Both the position numbers and the translations under genes were made by a program. Of a stretch of 14,292 nt of DNA, positions 7,607 to 12,913 are shown piece by piece. The stretch is from assembly GCA_910576815.1 (NCBI GenBank), contig CAJTKA010000057.1, positions 1-14,292 of the forward strand, in the 5' to 3' direction. The notes beneath the pieces are model-generated. The model saw only the letters and a list, made by a program, of their open reading frames with translations. It did no database searches and was not told where the DNA came from. Source of the DNA: an uncultured Lachnospiraceae bacterium (lineage in GTDB: Bacteria; Bacillota; Clostridia; Lachnospirales; Lachnospiraceae). Every line of letters starts with the position of its first letter. Position 1 is the first letter of the stretch.

Positions 7607-7689
7607 ATGAAAAGAAGTTCTAAAGACGTCCCGCCATTGGACGGGACGCCAAGAACTTCTAGATTTGCTTTGCAAATCTCTTTCATCTA
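7604..7689. repeat. Nested palindrome folding as a three-way junction
   Basis: Outer arms TAGATGAAA (7604-7612) and TTTCATCTA (7681-7689) are perfect complements. Between them lie two complete hairpins. The first has AGAAGTTCT (7613-7621) with AGAACTTCT (7652-7660) and inner CGTCCCG (7627-7633) with CGGGACG (7642-7648). The second has AGATTTGC (7661-7668) with GCAAATCT (7672-7679) around a TTT loop. Only C7680 is unpaired at the junction, so 86 bases form an almost seamless three-way junction. It begins in the stop codon of the permease remnant. There is no U tract, so it is not a typical terminator; a miniature palindromic repeat element, structured RNA or strong transcript-end structure are the options. 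Confidence 0.75.
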
Positions 7690-7717
7690 AGAGAATGCCT
7701 GAAATACGGCATTCTCT
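7690..7717. repeat. Perfect 10-bp hairpin upstream of malQ
   Basis: AGAGAATGCC (7690-7699), loop TGAAATAC, GGCATTCTCT (7708-7717). It abuts the preceding palindrome directly and ends 13 bases before the malQ -35 box. GCGCTAAAC follows, so there is no U tract on the + strand. It may be part of the same repeat array or may insulate malQ from upstream transcription. Confidence 0.55.
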
Positions 7718-7730
7718 GCGCTAAACAGGC

Positions 7731-7759
7731 TTGCTATTTTCCCCAAAAAGGAGTAAAAT
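7731..7759 (+). promoter_or_regulatory. Sigma-A-type promoter of malQ
   Basis: TTGCTA (7731-7736), 17-bp spacer, TAAAAT (7754-7759). Four of six match the -35 consensus and five of six the -10, with ideal spacing. Transcription would start near 7766, about 57 bases before the chosen malQ start. This gives malQ its own promoter downstream of the broken permease. Confidence 0.6.
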
Positions 7760-7775
7760 TCGTATAGAAATCGAT

Positions 7776-7793
7776 TTCCGAGCGGATTCGGAA
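7776..7793. promoter_or_regulatory. Inverted repeat in the malQ leader, possible operator
   Basis: TTCCGA (7776-7781) and TCGGAA (7788-7793) are perfect inverted arms separated by GCGGAT. It lies about 10 bases after the predicted transcription start. The position suits a repressor site or a leader hairpin. It lacks the central CG-centred form typical of LacI/CcpA sites, so the binding protein is unknown. Confidence 0.35.
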
Positions 7794-7822
7794 TGGTTGA
7801 CAGGAAAGGACATGTGGATGTT

Positions 7823-9301
7823 ATGAGAAAAAGCGGTGTTTTGCTGCCTGTTTCCGCTATCCCTTCAAAATATGGGATTGGTGCGTTTTCCAAAGAGGCA
7901 TATAGCTTTATCGATCTGTTAGAAAAAGCGGGCCAGTCTTATTGGCAGATTCTGCCGCTTGGTCCTACGGGATATGGGGATTCTCCCTATCAGTCTTTCT
8001 CCACTTTTGCGGGGAATCCTTATTATATCGATTTGGAGTCGTTGATCGAAGAAGGCTGGCTGACGGAAAAGGATTGCGAGCAGTATGATTTCGGAGATGA
8101 CGACGCCTATGTCGATTATGAGAAAATCTATCTGTCGAGGTTCAAGGTGTTAAAGAAGGCCTTCCAAAACAGCCATATTGAGAAGGACGAGGCGTATCGG
8201 CAGTTTGTGGAGGAGAATGCTTACTGGCTGAAAGACTATGCCCTTTACATGGCGGTGAAGAATGCTTTCGGCGGCAAGAGCTGGGCAGAGTGGGATGAAG
8301 ACATCAAACTCCGAAAGCCGGCGGCGATGAAGAAATATGCCGAGAAGTATGCGGAGGAAGTGGCTTTTTATCAGTTCCAGCAGTATCTGTTTGCCAAGCA
8401 GTGGTTTGCGCTCAAAGAGTATGCGAATGGGAAGAAGATTGACATCATCGGGGATATCCCGATTTACGTGGCCTTTGACAGCTCGGATACCTGGGCAAGT
8501 CCCGAATTGTTTCAGCTGGATGAGACGCTGACGCCTGTGGCGGTGGCGGGGTGTCCGCCCGATGCGTTTTCCGCGACGGGACAGCTTTGGGGCAATCCGC
8601 TCTACCGTTGGGACTACCATAAAGAGACGGATTACGAGTGGTGGATGGAGCGCATCGGCTACTGCTATAAACTTTATGATGTGGTGAGGATCGATCATTT
8701 CAGAGGATTTGACGAGTATTATTCGATCCCTTACGGCGATCCCACGGCGGAGTTTGGGCATTGGGAAAAAGGCCCCGGTTACGATGTTTTTCAGACTATG
8801 AAGGCGAAGCTTGGGAAAAAGGCGGTGATTGCGGAGGATCTTGGATTTTTGACCAAGTCGGTCATTAGACTGGTAAAGAAGACCGGATATCCCGGCATGA
8901 AGATTCTGCAGTTTGCCTTTGATTCCCGCGAGGACAGCGACTATTTGCCGCACAACTATATTGCGAACAGCATCGTTTATACGGGGACGCATGACAATGA
9001 TACGACGCTGGGCTGGTATGAAAAGCTCAACCGCAGGGACAAGGCTTTTGCGAAGCAGTATTTGAACATCAAATCAACGAAGGAGATCCAGTGGGCCTTT
9101 ATCAGAGCGGCCATGGCCAGCGTGTCAGATACCTGCGTGATCCCGATGCAGGATTATCTGGGGCTTGGGACAGAGGCAAGAACGAATATGCCTTCCACGC
9201 TGGGGACGAACTGGAAGTGGCGGATGCTGCCCGGGCAGTTTACCGAGGAGTTGGCGGCAAGAATACTGGAGATGTCGAAACTCTACGGCAGAGTCAGGTA
9301 A
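7823..9301 (+). CDS. malQ: 4-alpha-glucanotransferase (amylomaltase, GH77)
   Basis: A 492-residue cytoplasmic enzyme that moves alpha-1,4-glucan chains between maltodextrins, releasing glucose, in maltose and glycogen use. GH77 features: MRKSGVLLPVSAIPSKYGIG at the N-terminus; QSYWQILPLGPTGYGDSPYQ (38-57); nucleophile Asp291 in VRIDHFRGF; acid/base Glu338 in IAEDLG; and Asp391 in GTHDNDT. These positions are nearly the same as in the Thermus aquaticus enzyme as I remember them. The frame stays open from 7793, but homologues begin M-R-x-SG-LLP and no SD serves 7793, whereas AAAGGA (7805-7810) lies 12 bases before ATG 7823. GTG 7814 is a less likely start. malQ appears intact although its transporter and regulator neighbours are broken, so it may now serve internal glycogen. 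Confidence 0.95.
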   Translation: MRKSGVLLPVSAIPSKYGIGAFSKEAYSFIDLLEKAGQSYWQILPLGPTGYGDSPYQSFSTFAGNPYYIDLESLIEEGWLTEKDCEQYDFGDDDAYVDYEKIYLSRFKVLKKAFQNSHIEKDEAYRQFVEENAYWLKDYALYMAVKNAFGGKSWAEWDEDIKLRKPAAMKKYAEKYAEEVAFYQFQQYLFAKQWFALKEYANGKKIDIIGDIPIYVAFDSSDTWASPELFQLDETLTPVAVAGCPPDAFSATGQLWGNPLYRWDYHKETDYEWWMERIGYCYKLYDVVRIDHFRGFDEYYSIPYGDPTAEFGHWEKGPGYDVFQTMKAKLGKKAVIAEDLGFLTKSVIRLVKKTGYPGMKILQFAFDSREDSDYLPHNYIANSIVYTGTHDNDTTLGWYEKLNRRDKAFAKQYLNIKSTKEIQWAFIRAAMASVSDTCVIPMQDYLGLGTEARTNMPSTLGTNWKWRMLPGQFTEELAARILEMSKLYGRVR

Positions 9302-9342
9302 TCGGCAGGAAGGCCGGCAAAGAAGGATTAGGGAGCAGACGA

Positions 9343-9385
9343 TTTTGGCGGGGCAGGATGCGAAAGGATGGTTCTGCCCCCAAAT
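9343..9385. repeat. Hairpin between malQ and the LacI remnant
   Basis: GGGGCAG (9350-9356) pairs with CTGCCCC (9374-9380), and flanking TTTGG (9344-9348) can pair with CCAAA (9380-9384 in an alternative register) with a small bulge. AAATAGATTATG follows, not a U run. It may be a weak terminator of malQ. The remaining bases between 9302 and 9410 show nothing I recognise. Confidence 0.35.
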
Positions 9386-9410
9386 AGATTATGTACGGCG
9401 GGGGATGCAA

Positions 9411-9617
9411 ATGGCGGAGATTACGATCAAGGACATAGCGAAAGAATGCGGCGTGGGTATCAGTACGGTCTCCAGGGCAATCAACAACCATCCGGATATC
9501 AACCCGGAAACCAGAAAAATGATTCTGGAGGTGATTGCGGAGCGCAAAGAACACCAGCAGATCATTCTTCCAGCAGAGCTTGTGGTGCGGGATTCTACGG
9601 GACCCTGCGCGGGATGA
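9411..9617 (+). pseudogene. LacI-family regulator with internal deletion (mini-LacI)
   Basis: A 68-residue frame. Residues 1-44 are a complete LacI helix-turn-helix: ITIKDIAKECGVGISTVSRA, then the NNHPDINPETR segment. The chain then jumps directly to QQIILPAELVVRDSTGP (49-65), which is the typical extreme C-terminus of LacI proteins (consensus about LP-x-EL-V-R-S). The hinge helix and the whole periplasmic-binding-protein-like effector domain, about 260-270 residues, are missing, and the reading frame is kept across the junction. It could therefore still make a small DNA-binding peptide, but without hinge or dimerisation domain strong operator binding is unlikely. SD is a weak GGGGG (9400-9404); ATG 9405 is an alternative start. 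Position after malQ suggests it was the maltodextrin regulator (inferred). Confidence 0.8.
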
Positions 9618-9627
9618 GGATGTAGCC

Positions 9628-10134
9628 ATGGAAATAGAACGCAAATTTACCGTAACCAAACTGCCTGATGATCTGGAAACCTATCCCTGTCATATCATCG
9701 AACAGGCTTATTTAAATACCGACCCGGTTGTCAGGGTACGCCGCGAGGACGATTCCTTTTATATGACTTATAAGGGGAAGGGGCTGCTTGCCAGAGAGGA
9801 GTATAACCTCCCCTTAAATGAGGCGTCTTACTATCATCTGCGAGATAAAGCAGACGGTAATGTGATCAGCAAAAGACGCTATGTGATACCGATTCAGGAA
9901 CCGACATTCGATATGACACGCTTGTCATTTGCGGGAAAAGAAATTGACCAGATCAGTCTGTCTGTAGAACTGGATATTTTTGAACCGCCTTTTGCTCCGC
10001 TGGTCATAGCGGAGGTGGAGTTCCCGGATCAGGAAACGGCGGAGGCGTTCCAGATGCTTGACTGGTTCAGTCAGGATGTGACCAACGATCCCGCTTACCA
10101 TAATTCCAACTTAAGCAAACAGAAATTTGCCTGA
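9628..10134 (+). CDS. CYTH-domain protein (triphosphatase/adenylate cyclase-like)
   Basis: A 168-residue stand-alone CYTH protein, a triphosphate-tunnel fold. It starts with the diagnostic ExExK motif (Glu2, Glu4, Lys6). The tunnel residues follow: Arg36 and Arg38 in VRVRRE, Lys49 in TYKGKG, Glu58 in EEYN, Lys82-Arg83 in SKRRY, ELD (114-116) and EVEF (129-132). CYTH proteins bind triphosphates with Mg or Mn and are inorganic triphosphatases, thiamine triphosphatases or class IV adenylate cyclases. For a lone short Firmicutes protein, triphosphatase is the more likely activity, but sequence does not settle it. The ATG at 9628 is chosen because ExExK normally starts the protein; GAGG lies about 8 bases upstream. 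It begins 10 bases after the LacI remnant's stop, so their transcripts may be joined. Confidence 0.88.
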   Translation: MEIERKFTVTKLPDDLETYPCHIIEQAYLNTDPVVRVRREDDSFYMTYKGKGLLAREEYNLPLNEASYYHLRDKADGNVISKRRYVIPIQEPTFDMTRLSFAGKEIDQISLSVELDIFEPPFAPLVIAEVEFPDQETAEAFQMLDWFSQDVTNDPAYHNSNLSKQKFA

Positions 10135-10141
10135 TTACCTT

Positions 10142-10167
10142 CATGCCAGATTTTTTGCAAAGGCATG
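10142..10167. terminator. Weak hairpin between convergent genes
   Basis: CATGCC (10142-10147) pairs with GGCATG (10162-10167), and TTT next to AAA can extend the stem inside an A/T-rich loop. It lies in the 64-bp gap between the CYTH gene and the end of the opposing lipoprotein gene. Neither side has a clear U tract, so bidirectional termination is only suggested by position. Confidence 0.3.
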
Positions 10168-10198
10168 CGTCGGGAATTTCAAATTTTTGACTGCGATT

Positions 10199-10831
10199 TT
10201 AGGTTTCAGATAGGAGGGTAAGCATTTCTTCTTTGCCGAGGGCATTCTCCGAGCAGGCTCTTTCTTCGCTATCAGAAATCCCCAGACTTTCCGCTGATTT
10301 TTCATAGGACGCTTCGTCCGTTTCTTCACCCATGGAAAAATATTCGGTAATGCCTTCGCCTGTATAGACATCATTTTCGTCATAGACGGCATTGTAGACA
10401 TAGTTCAGAATAGGCGTATCGTCGTCGGTGAGCGTACGGTCATGACCGACCCGATAATAAGAGCGCCCGTAACCGCCCTCATCGCCGCCGCCGTTCCAGC
10501 GTGCAAATTCACACAAGATCCCCGTGCGTTCGTAATAAGTCAGCTCTACCGTGTCGAGGGTGTCCGCCAGACAAAAGAGGGCGTCATCCTTTACTGTATA
10601 AATGGAATAAGTCAGATAATAGCTGTCGTAGGCCATCAGTTCCGGGATGTCGTCATCGTCCAGAAAGATGAGGGAAAACAGCGCATTCTCATTTGTGTTT
10701 TCCGTGACGGCCTGCGCGTAGATTTCCTGATAGCGGTGTGACGCCTGCGCTTTCTGCTCGTTGCCTGTGGAAGAACAGGCAGACAAGAGCAGAAGGAGGA
10801 ACAGAGTGGCAGATAAGTGTTTTTTGCGCAT
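10199..10831 (-). CDS. Lipoprotein of unknown function
   Basis: A 210-residue protein with a short type II signal peptide: positive MRKKH, a leucine-rich core and lipobox LSAC with lipidated Cys19. It should be anchored on the outer face of the membrane. The mature part is acidic. It contains FSLIFLDDDDIPELMAYDS (52-70), a pattern I associate with calcium-rich or surface lipoproteins of Lachnospiraceae, a glycine-rich WNGGGDEGGYGRSYY stretch (112-126), and many Tyr and Asp residues. I do not recognise a domain. SD AAAGGAG (complement of 10840-10846) lies 8 bases before the start. It is the only leftward gene and is divergent from the TetR gene across 100 bp, the usual layout for a regulator and its target. 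Confidence 0.8.
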   Translation of the reverse strand: MRKKHLSATLFLLLLLSACSSTGNEQKAQASHRYQEIYAQAVTENTNENALFSLIFLDDDDIPELMAYDSYYLTYSIYTVKDDALFCLADTLDTVELTYYERTGILCEFARWNGGGDEGGYGRSYYRVGHDRTLTDDDTPILNYVYNAVYDENDVYTGEGITEYFSMGEETDEASYEKSAESLGISDSEERACSENALGKEEMLTLLSET

Positions 10832-10857
10832 GATGATAGCTCCTTTCGTAAGATATT

Positions 10858-10881
10858 TTATCAGATTATTTTGGCAGATAA
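10858..10881. promoter_or_regulatory. Possible regulator site between divergent genes
   Basis: TTATC (10858-10862) and GATAA (10877-10881) form a short inverted repeat in the 100-bp region shared by the lipoprotein and TetR genes, with CAGAT repeated inside and beside it. Both promoters must lie here, but I cannot place convincing -35/-10 pairs. A second inverted pair, TTGCT (10890-10894) and AGCAA (10904-10908), sits in the TetR leader. Operator function is a guess from position. Confidence 0.25.
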
Positions 10882-10931
10882 CAGACCTTTTGCTTTTTTA
10901 GATAGCAAGGGCTTCCGGCATGGAGGAAAGA

Positions 10932-11516
10932 ATGAGCCAAAAAGGTGACAAGACAAGGCAGGACATTCGGGAGAAGGCATATCGCCTGTTCGCGGAAAAG
11001 GGATTTAAGGAAGTTACCATGAAAGATATCTGTGAAGCGACAGGACTTAGCCGCGGCGGACTATACCGCCATTATGAAAGTACGGAACAGATTTTTTTGG
11101 AGATTGTCAATGACTTTTCTGACAGGCAGAGAAGCGAAGTATTTACGAAGATGCAGCAGCATATCCCGGCGGCTGTGATTCTGGAGGAGCTTCTTGCGAA
11201 ATATGCAGAGGAAATGTCGGACGACGAAAATTCCATCAGCCTTGCCATTTACGAGTTCTATAGCAATCCCGCGATTTCCAAAGAGGATAATTCTGTGAAA
11301 AAACAGTATGAAATCGCAAAGGAAGTGTGGGTAGCACTGATCAACTATGGAATCGGCACGAATGAATTTCAGCGTGTCAATCCGGAAGCCGTTTTTCATA
11401 TGCTCGTATTTGCCTATCAGGGGGTGCGAATGTACAGTAAGTTGATGGAAACAGATCAAAAGATTCCGCAACAGATCGTTGGGGAAATTAAAAGACTTTT
11501 GCTGAAGAAAGATTGA
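10932..11516 (+). CDS. TetR/AcrR-family transcriptional regulator
   Basis: A 194-residue TetR-type repressor. The N-terminal helix-turn-helix is clear: IREKAYRLFAEKGFKEVTMK (12-31), then DICEATGLSRGGLYRHYES (32-50), whose GLYRHY recognition-helix end is typical. Residues about 55-194 are the helical ligand-binding and dimer domain, which does not reveal the ligand. The start at 10932 follows SD GGAGG in CATGGAGGAAAGA; the in-frame ATG at 10920 lies in the SD. It probably autoregulates and controls the divergent lipoprotein gene and/or the GNAT gene that starts 51 bp after its stop (inferred from arrangement). Confidence 0.9.
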   Translation: MSQKGDKTRQDIREKAYRLFAEKGFKEVTMKDICEATGLSRGGLYRHYESTEQIFLEIVNDFSDRQRSEVFTKMQQHIPAAVILEELLAKYAEEMSDDENSISLAIYEFYSNPAISKEDNSVKKQYEIAKEVWVALINYGIGTNEFQRVNPEAVFHMLVFAYQGVRMYSKLMETDQKIPQQIVGEIKRLLLKKD

Positions 11517-11565
11517 AAAAACTTTGACATGGAAGGAAGATTGAAATACTTTGGCATGGAGGAAA
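11511..11565 (+). repeat. Duplicated translation-leader unit
   Basis: Two imperfect tandem copies of 27-28 bp: 11511-11538 (GATTGAAAAAACTTTGACAT then GGAAGGAA) and 11539-11565 (GATTGAAATACTTTGGCATG then GAGGAAA). The first copy includes the TetR stop codon (11514-11516); the second carries the GNAT SD GGAGG. In the first copy the SD is degraded to GGAAGG and followed by no usable start. Confidence 0.7.
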
Positions 11566-11567
11566 CT

Positions 11568-12068
11568 ATGAGAAATGATATTATTTTGGTAAGACCGACT
11601 TTAGAACTGAAAGAAGAAGCGCTTGCTTACCGCGAGGAGCATTTTCAGCAGGGCGAAAAGATTATCTACGGGAGCGAGCTGCTTGACAAGACGGAAAGCT
11701 ATGAGGAATGGCTGACTGACGTAACACGAAACACTGACCCGAAAACGGTAAGCGAAACATGGGTCGTTACCGACACCTTCTTTGCAGTCAGAGAAAATGA
11801 TGCAAGGATCGTCGGGATCATCGATCTGCGGCATACGCTGAATGATTTTTTGAAAGACCTGGGGCATTGTGGGTACAGTGTGCGCCCGTCTGAGAGAAGG
11901 AAAGGGTATGCGACAGAAATGTTATGTAAACTTATCGAGACAGCAAAAGAGTCGGGGATGAAAGAACTTCAAATTTCCGTGGAAAGGGAAAATACGGCGT
12001 CAAGAAAGGTGATAGAAAGAAACGGCGGCGTGTATGAGCGGAGTTTTGTTTTTGACTTATTCACATAG
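11568..12068 (+). CDS. GNAT-family N-acetyltransferase
   Basis: A 166-residue protein of the GNAT fold, which moves acetyl from acetyl-CoA to an amine. Motif A is visible as GHCGYSVRPSERRKGYATEM (99-118), with the CoA pyrophosphate loop R110-R-K-G-Y-A115 (Q/R-x-x-G-x-A type). The later ENTASRKVIERNGGVYER segment is the usual motif B region, in which the Asn helps bind CoA. The substrate is unknown; RimJ/RimL-like or small-molecule acetylation are both possible. Start: SD GGAGG in CATGGAGGAAACT before ATG 11568; the longer frame from 11529 would begin inside the duplicated leader. It may share a transcript with the TetR gene. Confidence 0.88.
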   Translation: MRNDIILVRPTLELKEEALAYREEHFQQGEKIIYGSELLDKTESYEEWLTDVTRNTDPKTVSETWVVTDTFFAVRENDARIVGIIDLRHTLNDFLKDLGHCGYSVRPSERRKGYATEMLCKLIETAKESGMKELQISVERENTASRKVIERNGGVYERSFVFDLFT

Positions 12069-12097
12069 TTGCACTTTTATCTAAATCCGTATAAAAT
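12069..12097 (+). promoter_or_regulatory. Promoter of the DUF5131 gene
   Basis: TTGCAC (12069-12074), 17-bp spacer, TAAAAT (12092-12097), in a markedly AT-rich stretch that starts immediately after the GNAT stop codon. This gives the downstream block independent transcription. The SD GGAGG is at 12116-12120. Confidence 0.6.
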
Positions 12098-12126
12098 TAT
12101 ATAGAATAGTAGATTGGAGGATAAAA

Positions 12127-12834
12127 ATGGCGATATGGAATCCTTGGCGTGGCTGTCATCGTTACAGTACAGGCTGCAAATTTTGCTACATACATAAGGG
12201 AGATTATAAAAAGGGGATTGACACAAACATTATTAAGCAAACCGAAAAATTTTATGACCCTATTGAAAAAAACAAAAATGGAACTTACAAAATAAAATCG
12301 GGGCAAATGGTTTATGTATGTTTTTCATCAGACTTCTTGATAGAGGACGCAGATAAATGGCGTACTGAATGCTGGGAAATGATACGGGAACGCTCCGACT
12401 TACATTTTCTCTTTCTGACAAAAAGAATTGAAAGATTTTTGGATTGTGTTCCGCATGATTGGGAAAGTGGGTACGAAAATGTTACGGTTGGCTGTACGGT
12501 TGAAAATCAAGAAAATGCCGATTACCGATTAGACATTTTTTCCAGCCTTCCTATTAGGCATAAAAATATTATTTGCCAGCCATTGATTGAGAATGTCAAT
12601 CTCTCTGCATATTTGCACGATATAGAATTAGTTGTTGTCGGCGGAGAATCTGATAAAAACGCAAGGCTGCTTGACTATGACTGGGTATTACAGATCCGGG
12701 AGCAATGTATTTTCCATAATGTACACTTTGAGTTTAGGCAATGCGGTACACACTTTATCAAAGATGATAAATTATATACATTAAAAGTCCGTGATTTATG
12801 CAATCAAGCAAAAAAAGCAAATATAAACTTCTGA
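12127..12834 (+). CDS. DUF5131 (phage Gp37/Gp68-like) three-cysteine protein
   Basis: A 235-residue protein that begins WNPWRGCHRYSTGCKFCY, giving Cys10-x6-Cys17-x2-Cys20-Tyr, the hallmark of the DUF5131/Gp37-Gp68 family as I know it. The three-Cys motif resembles, but is not, the radical-SAM CX3CX2C motif, so an iron-sulfur cluster is possible but unproven. Later family-like segments are LHFLFLTKRIERF (98-110), NVTVGCTVENQENADYR (122-138) and VVVGGESDKNARLLDYDWV (174-192). Function is unknown. Family members occur in phages and mobile regions, often beside a TcmP-type partner; none is seen here. SD GGAGG is 6 bases before the ATG, and a good promoter precedes it. Low GC content compared with genes to the left suggests transfer. 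Confidence 0.8.
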   Translation: MAIWNPWRGCHRYSTGCKFCYIHKGDYKKGIDTNIIKQTEKFYDPIEKNKNGTYKIKSGQMVYVCFSSDFLIEDADKWRTECWEMIRERSDLHFLFLTKRIERFLDCVPHDWESGYENVTVGCTVENQENADYRLDIFSSLPIRHKNIICQPLIENVNLSAYLHDIELVVVGGESDKNARLLDYDWVLQIREQCIFHNVHFEFRQCGTHFIKDDKLYTLKVRDLCNQAKKANINF

Positions 12835-12836
12835 CA

Positions 12837-12863
12837 CTCTCTTTTTTGTGCATGAAAAGAGAG
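12837..12863. terminator. Perfect 9-bp hairpin after the DUF5131 gene
   Basis: CTCTCTTTT (12837-12845), loop of nine, AAAAGAGAG (12855-12863), starting two bases after the stop codon. There is no U tract after the stem on either strand, so termination is weak or the hairpin protects the transcript end. It separates the DUF5131 gene from the AraC gene. Confidence 0.4.
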
Positions 12864-12913
12864 GAAATAATCAATCCAAAGAAATATAATTGTCACCGGA
12901 AAGGAGTAAAAAA

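Noticed and set aside
7604..7717. The hairpin cluster as a CRISPR array or IS ends
   Set aside because: The repeats are different palindromes without spacers, and no transposase or cas gene is nearby.
8150..8992. A 280-residue open frame on the - strand inside malQ
   Set aside because: Antisense shadow of a well-conserved GH77 gene; Arg- and His-rich with no SD.
10442..10741. A 99-residue + strand frame inside the lipoprotein gene
   Set aside because: Antisense to a gene with a clear signal peptide, lipobox and SD; no SD of its own.
12154..12189. DUF5131 protein as a radical-SAM enzyme
   Set aside because: Spacing is CX6CX2C, not CX3CX2C, and no other radical-SAM features are visible.
12890..12913. 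TTG at 12890 as start of the AraC regulator
   Set aside because: It would lie upstream of the clear SD (12900-12906) and inside a perfect -10 box; ATG 12914 is correctly spaced.
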